The notes beneath the pieces were generated by a model. The model saw only the letters and a list, made by a program, of their open reading frames with translations. It ran no database searches and had not been told where the DNA came from. A stretch of 64,000 nucleotides of DNA from Megalobrama amblycephala (lineage: Eukaryota; Chordata; Actinopteri; Cypriniformes; Xenocyprididae): assembly GCF_018812025.1 (NCBI RefSeq), contig NC_063061.1, positions 5,197,796 to 5,261,795 on the forward strand, given 5' to 3'. The translations under genes were made by a program, and so were the position numbers. Below, piece after piece: positions 11,246 to 24,600 of this stretch; the first letter of the stretch is position 1; every line of letters starts with the position of its first letter.

Positions 11246-12079
11246 CCGCCATTTTGGGGTGAAAATAATCCAATAGATTTCAATGGGAATATCAGCTGCT
11301 TTGTTAAAAAAAACGTACATTAAAGCTGAAATTAGCCGACAACCTGAATGATGACAACACAGAATAACGTACAAAAACACTAGTGATCATTTAATTTTTT
11401 AACGGTTTATTATACAGACTTCCACTTTTTTTCTACACAAAACCTTTGCTCTCTAGAAACCCATGTCAGTTTTGGTTAAAATTCTTTAAAAGGATAAACA
11501 CTGAATAATTACATATGAAATTAAATTAAGGACATGCATCAGAAAAAATGGGAATGTTGGACAATATGAATATAACAGCTTGATTTTGCAATGTTGTAAT
11601 GTTGTTAAAGCAAAAGTGGGAATTATAGGATAACGGACACAGCAATGCATCATGTATTATAAGGTTATTATGTTTGTAGTGTGATCCATTAAAACGTACA
11701 ATATAGCTATTTCAATTCAGACCTAGATATTAGCAATTACTCCACTAGGTCTGAAATATATTGTTCGCTGCAAACATGATGATTTGAAATTTATTAATTA
11801 TTAATTTATTATTAATAAATGTGTAAAGTTGCATCAAATGGAAATACTCGATAAAGTAGGCTAACTACGTTACCACAGATGGTTGAATGGTTGGATTCCA
11901 CAACTGGTAATAAAACATATATAAGGCAATACAACATTTACTGTAGGATTACAATTACTGGTGACTTAATTAAAAAAAAAACTGTTCTAATGCGCCTCTG
12001 ATTTGGCAGTGAAATTCGCCGATTTTGGGTGTGTAAAGGATTCTATGGTCCAGTTAGTATTTTCACCCCATAATGGCGG
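11246..12079. repeat. Region bounded by inverted 21-bp match
   Basis: The 21 bases at 11246-11266 (ccgccattttggggtgaaa..) reappear inverted at 12059-12079 with one mismatch, and similar sequence extends outward on both sides (gcgcc / ggcgc motifs). This suggests a non-autonomous DNA transposon of about 0.9 kb. No target duplication was identified and the centre is AT-rich without coding potential. Confidence 0.35.
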
Positions 12080-12355
12080 CCGCGCTACCGGAGCGCCATC
12101 TAGTGGCTGTTACCCAAAAAAGTATTGAAGTGTCACCTCTTGGGTTCTATACTCTTTGATGCAGCAGGCTCCGAGTCTGCACTGCAGCATCATAGCCTAA
12201 TATTGGAGTTTGACAGACCGCACCTAGTTACGGTTGCTAAACCACGATTGGCTTGGCTTAGCGAAGGGTCAGGAAACGTTGCTTGCAATGTTTTCAAACT
12301 TTTAAGGGGTCTATACGAGTCAGTACAAGGCTGTGGCGTAAATCTGTTGTAGAAA

Positions 12356-12641
12356 ATGGAGAAAGTCCTTTTGAAAAGCAAACTTGAACTCATCAATTGG
12401 CTTAGATTGGATCCGACTTGTATTTTGCAACATGTTCAAGCTAAAGAACTTATAACACAACCGGAGTACGAGGAACTGAAGTCTATGACAGTTCCCAGAA
12501 ATATGGTTATTAAACTTTTGGACATAATCCTTGGAAAGGGCGAAAATGTGTGTCGAGATTTTCTGATTTTGCTGAAAGATGATAAAGTGAATGAAATTTC
12601 TCCTGAACTCAGCAAATGGATCAAAACCGTGGACACTTCAG
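12356..12641 (+). CDS. NLR exon 1: CARD
   Basis: Encodes MEKVLLKSKLELINWL..., a roughly 90-residue helical CARD-like death-fold domain ending ...ELSKWIKTVDTS. It includes the PEYEELKS and KLLDIILGKGENVCRDFL helices. The donor is TCAG|gtaggc at 12642, leaving phase 1. CARDs recruit other CARD proteins such as adaptors or caspases (family knowledge). A PYD is less likely by sequence feel. The upstream 12100-12355 looks like 5' UTR or promoter sequence, though no TATA box is obvious. The exon could also serve a separate short CARD-only transcript. Confidence 0.75.
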
Positions 12642-15600
12642 GTAGGCCTATGTTTCTTTGCAAAATATAACGTGCACATATAATTATGCACTTATAATTT
12701 ATGATATAATATCGCTTAAAAATCAGATCATAAAGTGAAACTAGTGGCTCATTTTAGCTGAAGGGCGTCAAAATAGTAGCAACCTATATGCTTTTTCATA
12801 ATAGGGTTTAGGAATACGGAGTGGTTGGAACTAGTTTTCGCATAGTGATCATTCGTGAAACTATAAACATGTCCAATATTTTCATCTTATGAATAAATAA
12901 ACACCAAGCCCTTAGTAAGATTTGTCTGCCCACCAGATCGTCGTGTGTTAACTTAAAGTCCAAAACGGTGAATCAAAAAAACATTGGGTGCTTCTCAATA
13001 TCCCTCCTCGTTTTCTCGCTCCTCCGGCCTCCATCCTATGCTGCACCTTGCTTTATTAATATTTTTTTAAATAACCAAACTTTAACAACATGTGGTTATC
13101 CCTCGAGTGCAACTGATGACGCTTTGAAGTGACGCTAAAGGGAGCGAGGATATCATTTCACTTGATTCAGTTCCTCCGTCCTCGCATCTTTTCCTTGCGT
13201 CCTTCTCTCGCATCCTGAAGGGGTGGAGCTGAGACGCAAGGAAAGGAAGCGAGGAGAGGAAACGAGGATGCACAAATAAGAATTGAGAAGCACCCATAAA
13301 GGCGCTTACTTCAAGAACAAAATTGCGTCAATGACGTTTTTAAGTTTTGAAGTAAAGAAAAACTTAAAGAGAAAGAGGCTCCATATGATTTTTCTTTATG
13401 AAACATAGCCAAAAGACAACTATTAATAAAAATGGCTTCCAGGGCGAAGTAATTACCAACAATTTGGGTCAAATAATGTAATTCAGTCGAAAACGATGTC
13501 CTGTTGAAAAAACAGCATGCTGGTAAGGTAGGTTTTGAAGCTGGTGCTGATTTGAACTGGTTTATGATGGTCCTATGCATACCAATTTTAAAAAAGCCTT
13601 GAACAAATGAAACTTGTGTTTCTCTGTATGAAAACAAATAGGATATTTTAAAAACATTTCTAAAATAATAGGGTTAAAACATATTTAAACTGCTCATAAT
13701 AAAATAAAAACAAGCAAAAAACAAATAATCATCATAAAACACTTAAAGATTATAAGCCCATATCATGGCATTTCTGCAGAAAAACCTCTTTTCATCCCTG
13801 AAAACAAAATGAATAAGTTTAATATTTATTTAATATTAACACAATAAATATCTTTGACAAATGCAAAAAAAATAAAAATAATGATAAAATGTAAACGATT
13901 CAATAGCCTATAGCAGATAAACACTTATAATAATATAAATATAAATTTGTTCACCACATCATGACAGAAATATCATACACTCACCGTATAGACTTTCTGA
14001 TGTCTCATTGGCTTAAATGCATGTTTCACTTGTTCATGGATTTGCAATGATTAAATACATGTAGGCCTATATTTTGACATTAAATGCCCATACCTCCGTG
14101 TCTTTATACTATTTGTCACAAGTTCACAACATGAACATACGGAAATAATATCACATACAGTCAAGGGAGACATTTTACTATATGGTTACAGATTTATTAA
14201 TATATTTTCAAAATTATATGGTTAATTATTTGTTCACAGTTTATACAAATTAGTTCATGCCTTAACAAAACATAGTTTGCATTATCCATTAACATGATAA
14301 TTAAAACTCCTCATTGTACATCATGATATCTTATGCATATTAGGACTAGGCCTATATGAACAGAAAAATTACTTTTTTAAAAAGTATTGTTGTTAAATAC
14401 TGTAGACATCGATCAGATGTAAAAACAACTTATATTTAAAGGTGCCCTCAAATGAAAAATTGAATTTATCTCTCAAATAAAAAGAGATCAGTACATGGAA
14501 ATGACATACATTGAGTCTCAAACTCCATTGTTTCCTCCTTCTTATATAAATCTCATTTGTTTAAAAGACCTCCGAAAAACAGGCGACTCTCAACATAACA
14601 CCAACTGTTACTGTACGTAACAGTCGGGATCATTAATATGTACGCCCCCAATATTTGCATATGCCAGCCCATGTTCCCAACATTATGAAAGGCACTAGAC
14701 AAGGGCAGCCAGTATTAACGTCTGGATCTGTGCACAGCTGAATCATCAGACTAGGTAAGCAAGCAAGAACAATAGCGAAGATGGAGCAATAATAACTGAC
14801 ATGATCCATGATTATATGATATTTTTAGTGATATTTGTAAACTGTCTTTCTAAATGTTTCGTTAGCATGTTGCTAATGTAATGTTAAATGTGGTTAAAGT
14901 TACCATCGTTTCTTACTGTATTCACGGAGACAAGAGCCGTCGCTATTTTCATTATTAAACACTTGCAGTCTGTATAATTCATAAACACAACTTCATTCTT
15001 TATAAATCTCTCCAACAGTGTAGCATTAGCCGTTAGCCACGGAGCACAGCCTCAAATTCATTCAGAATCAAATGTAAACAATATAACAGTATACAATACT
15101 CACATAATCCGACGCATGCATGCCGCATACATGAAGAACACTTTTGTAAAGATCCATTTGAGGGTTATATTAGCTGTGTAAACTTTGTTTATGCACTGTT
15201 CAAGGCAAGCGTGAGCTCCGTCGGCGTGGAGCACGAGAATTAAAGGGCCAGTAGCCCTGAATCGGCTCATTTATAATGATGCCCCAAAACAGGCAGTTAA
15301 AAAAAAGAATAAAAAAAAAATGGGTATTTATGGGGTATTTTGAGCTGAAACTTCACAGACACATTCAGGGGACACCTTAGACTTATATTACATCTTTTTA
15401 AAAAAAGTTCTAGGGCACCTTTAACAAAAGAAAATGACATGTATGGTACTCGTATTGTTTTGAATGGGAGAAAGTGAAACGCGCAATATGGCGGAATAAG
15501 TCCCGCCTTCTAAATAAGAGCCAATGGCCGACTGGTAAAGTCATTGCGTCACTGCAGCGGCTGTTAGAAGCACCGGTGTTACAATATATTTGGTTCCTGA

Positions 15601-18600
15601 AATATTCTGTTCCACTGGGTGGCGCTTCCTATTGTGGGCGTATCCTTGAGAAAACGCGCAAGCGAATGGAACTGAAAATAGTACACGCTCCTCAAATCGC
15701 ATCGGTTTAATGGATTATTTCGAAAAGGTAATAAAATATTTCTTTGGAATATAAATCTTTGGAGCTGTGTTTTGATGACAGTCTTCATGCCAGCAGCTAC
15801 TTAAAGAATGTTATTTTTGTTTAAAATATTATAATTATGATAAGAAGATTATAGTTTAGTTTCGTGTTATTTGACAAGGCAGGATATTGCAGCACAAAAC
15901 CCTGAAATGTGTCAAACATAACACATACTCAAACAACCTTATGTACCTGATTTATTTCAAAAGCAGTCAAATAAAATAATTCTGATAATAATCATATCAT
16001 TTATTCTGTGAGGTAATACAGCACAAATGCCCAGAAAAAAATACAGCTACTTGACAAGATGATGTTATACTTGTTATTATCACCAATGTCATAATATGGT
16101 TTTGTTTTGCTTTTGTGATTTTCTACATATACTCATCATCTTGTAAAGTCGTTGTCTGTTTCAGATTGGATGTGAGAGCTGAAGTCTTTGATAGCTCTGG
16201 CAGTGTGTGATCCGGACATCCATGAAGGCTGTTCCCGAGTGCCAAGGCCCTGTTTAAATATTTACCTCAGAAGCTCACATTTATCATTGCTTCTTTTCAC
16301 ACATTGTTTTGAATTTTTAAATGTCTCTTCAATTTTAGTTACATTCATAGAGTAATTACTTCTGTACTTGTTACAACATTTAATGTAATTGATTTTTATA
16401 TAGGCTACAACTGAATTTGCTAGTTTAAAAAATTTAAATAAAACTAAGAAAAGATGAAAAAATCTGGAAAAAAAAAGTCAATTTTCAGGATAATATTTTA
16501 AAGATAATTTTGTACAATCCAAATAAGCTTTACAGATCTTTAGAAAAATGTTGTAACAATGTTTGTCATGTTTTTCACATGCACCTATAGGTCAATCAAG
16601 GTCACAGTTACAATAACTTAGGACACTAAAGAGACCTTTCTACTGACTCTGAAAAACACCAGAATAAAGATGCCCAGGGTCTCTGATCACCTGTGTGAAT
16701 GTGCCTTAGTCCTGCTGCAGGAGGTATGAGGACTGCAGATGAGAACAGAGCAATAAACTGCAATGTTATTGGGTAAAGTTGGTTTTATATTCGCACATTC
16801 AGACACCCGTATTCAATAGCCTTGTTAATCACACTACAATGGACATTCAGTGGACATTCACAAGTAAATATGCCATTAAAACAATACTTGCCTATTTTGA
16901 TTGACTGTGAAAAATGTTGTAAGTTGACAATCGTTGGTTGTCAATATCATGTCGCTGCTTAAAACAAACATTAATTTATTGCACATTTATTGGAAAGTCG
17001 GAATTTATCAGAAGTCCGAATGTGCGAATATAAAACCAACTTTACCCAAGTCTGCAATGTCAGTAATGTAAGATGCCTGAGACAGTGCTACAGGGAGACA
17101 GAAGGACAGCTGATTGTCCTTCCAGTGCCAAACCACATGTAACCATAAGTCCCACCAGACATGTTTGAGAATGCGAATTGCTTTGATGGAAGAGTGGAGT
17201 AACATCTCACAGTAAGAGCTGCAAATCTGGTGCTGTCCATGAGGATGAGATGCTCTGTAAAGCAGCTGGTGCCACATCAGACTTTCAGATGTTCATCAAA
17301 CGTCTGTGAAATTTGTTCAGTTTATGTCTCAGTTGTTTGCATAAATATTTACATGTTAAGAAATTTGCTGGAAAAACAGTTGAAAGTGAAAAACTCAATG
17401 TGCACCAATATTGATTGAATAATAATCAAGAAAATTAAGGTTGACATATTCACACCAGTCTGTAGCTTATTTTTATTAGGACACAGATACATTTGTAGAG
17501 GTTTATTTCAAGTTGTCAACACTATGCTGTACTGTAGTCGCAGAATGACAATGAAGGAAGCAGACTAATCAAAATATTCAAAAACTTTTTAAAGCCTCAA
17601 AAAAAAAAAGCTAAACAGAAAACACATCAGTGTAAAACGAGGTTATTCGCTCGTTTGCTCTGCTGTATACTTATGTTAACTGTTTATCTGAATGCCTGTC
17701 CTGTACTCAGACGATTAGCTCAGACGATTTATCATATATTACACAAACTATGCATTGTTTTGAAAGTGAACTGTTGACTAACATTGAATATTTTATTACC
17801 TTTTCGAAATAATCCATTAAACCGATGCGATTTGAGAAGCGTGTGCTAATATTTTCAGTTCCGTTCGCTTGCGCGTTCTCTCAGGGATACGCCCACAATA
17901 GGAGGATATCATGAATATTCGCGTAAGCGCCACCCAGTGGAACACCGGTTTCTATAGAAACAGTCAGACGCGCGCAGCGTTGCGCTCGTTGTCTTTTGAC
18001 TTCCGGTTTGTATTTCCACAGCGATATTACATTTATGAATGAACTGCTCGTTTTAAAATCTTCCCGATCTACTGACATTTGTTAAGACATCTGCTTTAAA
18101 CATAACAATGCTCATGATAACTTTCATTAACTCTACAACAAGTAAATCCACTTAACCAACTAATTATTCTTTGACAGCGATGCCATAGAAATGTACAGCT
18201 ACCGCAAAACGTAAGTTCAAAGACAATTTTAGCGGCGCGCTTGTTTCTCTGGTAAATAAGACCTATAGAATAACACAAGACGTGTCACTAGTATCCACCT
18301 GTTTCCGCGGGCCGCTACTGTAAAAGAGAACGTGGGCACAACTTCCGGTGAGGCGGCGGAAGCAGCATACCAATGGTATTTAGTGTGCTAATTAGCGAAG
18401 AGGCTAAGTGTTTTTTGGATCATTGTTTACTTTGCAAATCTTTATGATGTTTTATTAACAAAATTCGGGAGGAGCAACGTTCAAATAATCTGACTAATCA
18501 TCACGTCATCTCGGCCAGCTGTCAGCAATCAGTAATCAACATATCTACCCAATCAGCATGAGTGAAAGCATATATATTAGACACGGTCGACTCACCCATA

Positions 18601-21600
18601 TTCCTCGACAGTTTGACAGCATCCCTCCACCACCCCGTCTCCTCACACCTGCACTGGTTACTTTCCAGAATACTAACCAGAATGGGGGGAGTAATCTGGG
18701 TTCGGGCCAAAATACCGAGCTCGGAGCCCTCTCCTCGGACAGCACGCCAAATACGCATACTACTACGCATACTATTTTCTATCTGATTATTTGTAAGTGT
18801 GAACTCGTGAAATGAGAGATGTCGTTACGGCGCTCAGGGACAACATTTCAGTTTAATACATTTATTAGTTAATAATATCACAATACAATAAACAGTTTCC
18901 GTGCCCTTAATTGCCCTTTACTTTACTGACCTTCCACAAAAGTGCTGCTGCATGACTAGAGCATCCTGACTGCAATACATGAACAACCCGCTGTCTGTAC
19001 TTCACCTGTCACTGATGCACCAAAGCCTTATGATGTGATATTTTACTCCTAACTTATCGTGCGTGCCAGAGCCAGTCGCGTTTCCACTGTCATATATGCG
19101 ATGCTAAAGGCTACTGATGTTAACCATTGCGATAAATATACATGTTTATGGAAAATATCAGAGACTGCTTGAGGAACGAAGACAATTCTTATATGATTAT
19201 AATCGTCTATTTATTTAGTTTAATGTTTTATCTGTCTCTTCCCTGTGCCTGTTGATTCCTGACAAATGCATATCTTTCACAGATTCACACACTCCGGTTA
19301 ACTCGTATAACTCATAACTCCTGTTGTCTTCTCATGAGCTCCCTCTGTTGCTCTGGCTGAAAGGATCAGGATAGATAGACAAGAGATCGCGCTAACATCC
19401 TCGGATAGCAATCATCGCATAATTTAGAGGAAAATAAATAGAAACGCTCAGAAAAGTGACGTAAACATAGGGTATGTTATCAATATATTTCTAAATGTGT
19501 AAGCCTTTGGATTTAAAAGCCTTAGTGGAGTTGTTTTGTGCATTCTCGTGATCGTAAATAACTGGAAGCAGGCGCAACTGAATAGGTCTGTTAGATTTAG
19601 CATGATTGATCTGCACTCCTGACATAAATTAATACATTACTATTAATGTAAAATTTTTTATTGTAAAACATTGTTCAAATATTGATGCTGGAATCTTAAA
19701 TCTTTAAGTAAAAAACAAACGTTCGCAAGTTTGGATCGTTAAATCTTGAATGACTGTCAAATGTTGAATGAATGAGTGTCATGTCCAGCTTGTTTACTTC
19801 GAACCGGAAGACGCTCCCACGTTTGACGCAAGGCCTCATGGGGTGTAGGAAACTTGTGGATAGAGAATACGAACCGACGTCATGCCGTGTTGCATGCCGG
19901 GGCGGCGGCGCCATTTTGACAGGATCGCTCCCTACTACTTGCACTGAAATGAATACAGATACTTGCTTACCTTTTGTTTTGTTTCTGCCATTAAGTGGAA
20001 CATTCACGTTTGCAGGGTACAGAAGCTATTTTATAGCATCGCATCATAATTTTATTTATTTTTTATTTTTTCACGGAAGTTTTGTAGAATTTCGTTTACA
20101 ATGTTCATCTGTTTACGTGTTGCACACTGGACGCTCGCTGCTGCTTCAGCCATCATATGAATATCCAAATAAAAGTATGTGTTCAACACGCTGAGAAAAA
20201 TCGATTCATTTATTTGTTGGAAACGCTTAAATGATGCTTAAACGAGCATATTGAGTAGGCCTACAACTGTTGTCATTGTAAATATTCCTTTCCACGATCC
20301 CAGAGAATCAGATTATGGGTCAGTCAGCAGACAGACGGACACGAACACACTGTATTTTTATATTTATTTCAACAGATGACAAACAAAATCAAAACCCTAG
20401 GAGCTTGTCAACAGTTTAGTAGTGAGTCCTTGCAAGGGAACCTTTTAAAAACGCTGGCTTAGTGTATTATGATGACATTATATTAAAAGATGTGCAGACG
20501 AGCCCTGAATATGAACGCAACGCGTTCTCCACACAGTATGCTTTAACAGATATGTACAGAATCTTGTGTTTGTCTCGCGTTTCTTCATTCTTAAAAGCAT
20601 TTGAATGTCCCCGTTCAAGTTCTACTAATTCACGAGCGGAACTTCACTTGCGTTAGCATCCCATTGACTCCCATTCATTTTGGCATCACTTTGACAGCGA
20701 ATAACTTTACATCTGAGGCGTTTAAAGACTCCATTTGTCCATTATTTATTTCTAACGATACACGACAATGTATAAAGGGCTCCATTACCTTCTATGTTAC
20801 ATTATGGCCCCGTAGAAACAGTTTTTGTAAAAATAGGCTAACGATTGCGTCATAACCACTCGACTATCTGTCGCACAGTAGAGAAATTACCATACAGACA
20901 GGAGGAGAAGCTCGCAGGCAATAGTATGCATTAACTTAATATGGCGTACTGGCGTTACATTTTAAAATACTATACAAAATAATTAATTAGAATACTTACT
21001 CCTGCTCACTCACGCCAAAGAACTCCCCGCTCAAGCTCGCCGTCTCTGCAAGATTAACGATGGCAGTTTGCACGCACAGCTACTAGAAGATTTACATCTG
21101 TCAGACAGGTAGCTGACGTCATCAAGCTTAGTTTGAGTCTGCGCGTCAGAAACGTAAGTGCTAAAAATCGCTAAAAATGGGCTTCACTTGTCTCAATTGA
21201 GTTCCAATGGGGTCGCTGTGTCCATTTCTTTTACTGTCTATGTTTTGAATGGGAGAAAGTGTAACGCAATATGGCGGAATAAGTCCCGCCTTCTAAATCC
21301 AATTTACCTACTGGTAAAGTCATCGTGTCACTTCAGCGGCCGTTAGAATCACCGGTTTCTATAGAAACAGTCAGACGCGCGCCTCCGAAGAGACGCGCAT
21401 TTAGGTCTGTGCATGCGCATTAGCTTGATCCAGCCTGAAAAAAATACAGTTTTTTTGTCATGATTCGAGCGTTTAGAAACTAAATGTATGAGTTGGTTGT
21501 TGTTAGATTTTATTGGTGATTTCAAATATGAAATTTAATCGTAAGGTTGGCGAACAGTTTTAGAGAATCTGATGTTTCCCCATTCAAAGAGATAGAAGCT

Positions 21601-24600
21601 GCGTGATGCCCAGGATGCCCGAGAGGCGTTTCAAAGATGGCCGCCGAGTGAAATGACTTGTCTTAAAGGGACTTTGATGAGGCACAGGAGACGCGCATTT
21701 CCGTCTGCGCGTGCGCATTAGCTTGATCCAGCCTGAAAAATACCGTTTTTTTTTGTCATGATTTGAGCATTTGGAAAACAAATTATGAGACAGTTGTTGT
21801 TTGATTTGATTGGTGATTCGTGAGACGTGACGTGTGTTAGTCTGTGAAAATACCGTGTCAGGCATTATATTTCTAACACTGTACATTTAACTTAAAATAT
21901 TTAATTTTGTACAAGAAAACAGCCCTTATTAATGAATTATTAGTAGCCTATTGTAGTGTCTCTCTATATATAGTGCTTAAAAGTGCACAACTCTTTTTAA
22001 GTGGAAGAAAGCTACTTTTTCCCCCCTCACGTGCAACCTATTGGAAAGCCCGGATGAGTCATTAGCTGGGAAATAAAATAACCCTTTCGCACGTAAGTTT
22101 AAAATACTCTGGCAAGTGGATGTGTTTTGCTGTTTAAACACCTTTATAATGATTGCGTTAGTTGAGCTATAACAGTTACACGTTATGTTGCCATGTTAGT
22201 TTGTGCCGCAGTTTCTGTTGGATTTACAACGTGTGAATTCATCCAATTCTCCCGAAATACATGAAAGTAAGCTGGTGAACTGGGGAAGAATAGAGTAAAC
22301 TTTAAAGTTACTTACACAATGTGTATCTGATATGAATAAAACGTGTCGTCTAATTATAATGGAAAGAATTGTTATTGTCACTTCTATATACATCAGTGTG
22401 TATTTTACAAACTCTAAATGTATTGTTTTGTTTGTACTGATATGTATTTAAACATCCGAAACCTAAAATAAAAAATTATGTGGTTGAAAACACTGCATAT
22501 TTGTGATATCTGAAAAGTGCTGCTCGTGTCGGTCTCTGGTTTAGCGCCGGCCAAAGCGCACAAGTCAAGCACATTTCAATATAATAACGAAAAATTAAAA
22601 TACCCCCCCCCCCCTTTACTTTTAGGAGTAAAACAACGTTCGAAATGCGTGAGCAGCGATATACTGTAAACGAACATCTGACTCCGCCCACACTGATGAG
22701 AGTGATGGTTATATGAATATGTATATGTGCTGTGCACTTTCTTCTCAGTAACAAAATAAACACAACAAAAATAAGAAAACATCAAGCATTTATTATAGAA
22801 AGCATAAGAAAAGCGTCTGATCATAACAACATGGGTATGTTAGCACAAGCTCTGCAAATTAGCATTCGCAGTCACGTCACGTCTTCATGAAATTAAGTAA
22901 AAAATGAGTCAAAGATGTGTCTAAAGCGAGTGAAGGCGGAGCCTCAGCGCACACCTCCTATTACATTATCGTCACTGACCAATGGTAGTACAAAGGTGTT
23001 TTGCAGCTGGAGCGAACTTTTCCTGAAAGTTTGGCAAGCCGTTTCGAACTTCCAAAAAGAACACAAAATGAACTTCGTTTTGGCCTGATTTTGTTCGAAA
23101 TGATGTCACATCAGTTCTTTCTTCGATTTCGATTGAAGTATACAGGGGCCTTTACTTACCCTCATGTCGTTCCACACCTGTAAGACCTTCGTTCATCTTC
23201 AGAACACAAATTAAGATATTTTAGTTGAAATCTGATGGCTCAGTGAGGCCTTCATAGGGAGCAATGACATTTCCTCTCTCAAGAGCCATAAAGGTACTAA
23301 AAAAATATTTAAATCAGTTCATGTGAGTACAGTGGTTCAATATTAATATTATGAAGCGACGAGAATATTTTTGGTGTGCCAAAAAAACAAAGTAACGACT
23401 TGTATAGTGATGGCCGATTTCAAAACACTGCTTCAGGAAGCTTCGGATCATAAATGAATCAGTGTATCGAATCATGATTCGGATCGCGTGTCAAACCGGC
23501 AAACTGCTGAAATCACATGATTTTGGCGCTCCGAACCGCTGATTCAACACAAAAGATTAATAGCGCTCCGCAGCTTCCGCAACACAACTCTGAATATAAT
23601 ATACGATGCTACATTGTGCAGCTTTTGGTTGTAATTTTCAGTCGATGGGCAACAAGAAGTGATGCAAGTCTTTACTGCTTTACTAGCGATAAGAAGAGGA
23701 GAAAAGAATGGGATCATGTGGATGAATTAAACTTCCTAAAGAACCATGTCTTTGTTCTAGGGCTGGGTATTGACACAATTTTCACGATTCAATTCGACTA
23801 CAATTTCAGTTCAATTCGATATCAATTATTTTGGATGTAGTATTTCAGTTACAGAACATGGCAAATTTTCTAGAGGAAAAATCTCTCAACTAATGCTGTA
23901 AACTACACATGTTGGTACTGCTATAATAATACTAAAGGTTAAATTTACTTATTTATATACAAACACTTAAATTACACTCATTGATGTTTTTATTATAAAT
24001 AAAGTTTAGAATTGCATAAACATTTTTCTACTCCAATTAGTTTTTTTGAAATTTAAACATTTAAATCGCGGCTGTCATAACTGATTTATTCAAACATGCA
24101 ATAAATATTGAAGAACATTAAATTATAATGAATATGCAACAATTTGACGTCATCGACATAGAACGCACTGTGCGCCTAAACAACATAGCGCCCCCCATTA
24201 ACCAAAATATGTCATGAATTTACTAAATAATGTAAATAGTTCATGGGTTTTCTACTACATATTTCAGTAAGAAACATTATTACATTATATTAAGCCATAC
24301 AAGTCTTAATACTTGAGGTTCCCTTTAAAGAAAGTTTTAAAAATTTAATTTTCTGCAGGTTCTACTTTGTTTCTCCCACCCTCTGAAACAACACAAACCT
24401 CAGGTAAGAGATAAATCTGATATGTCTTGAATGTTTTACCTTTCACCTTTTAATTTAGCAGCTACTTACAGTCTGCTCTAAAATGTCTTACTCTATTAGA
24501 ATCAGAAATAGTTTAAAATGCACTAACCCTGTTTAACATTGCTTATTTTATGTGTGCAGCAACAAGATCTGTGATTTTAAAATATAAGGAGCTGATCCGC

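Noticed and set aside
12356..12641. CARD exon as a separate CARD-only gene
   Set aside because: Not excluded, but the strong donor and exact phase match to 24359 and 24560 favour it as exon 1 of the NLR.
19772..20194. Open frame of 140 residues in intron 1
   Set aside because: No family motif, unusual composition and location in repeat-rich intron sequence; insufficient support for a gene.
22603..22614. 12-base C run
   Set aside because: Simple homopolymer, with no structure around it.
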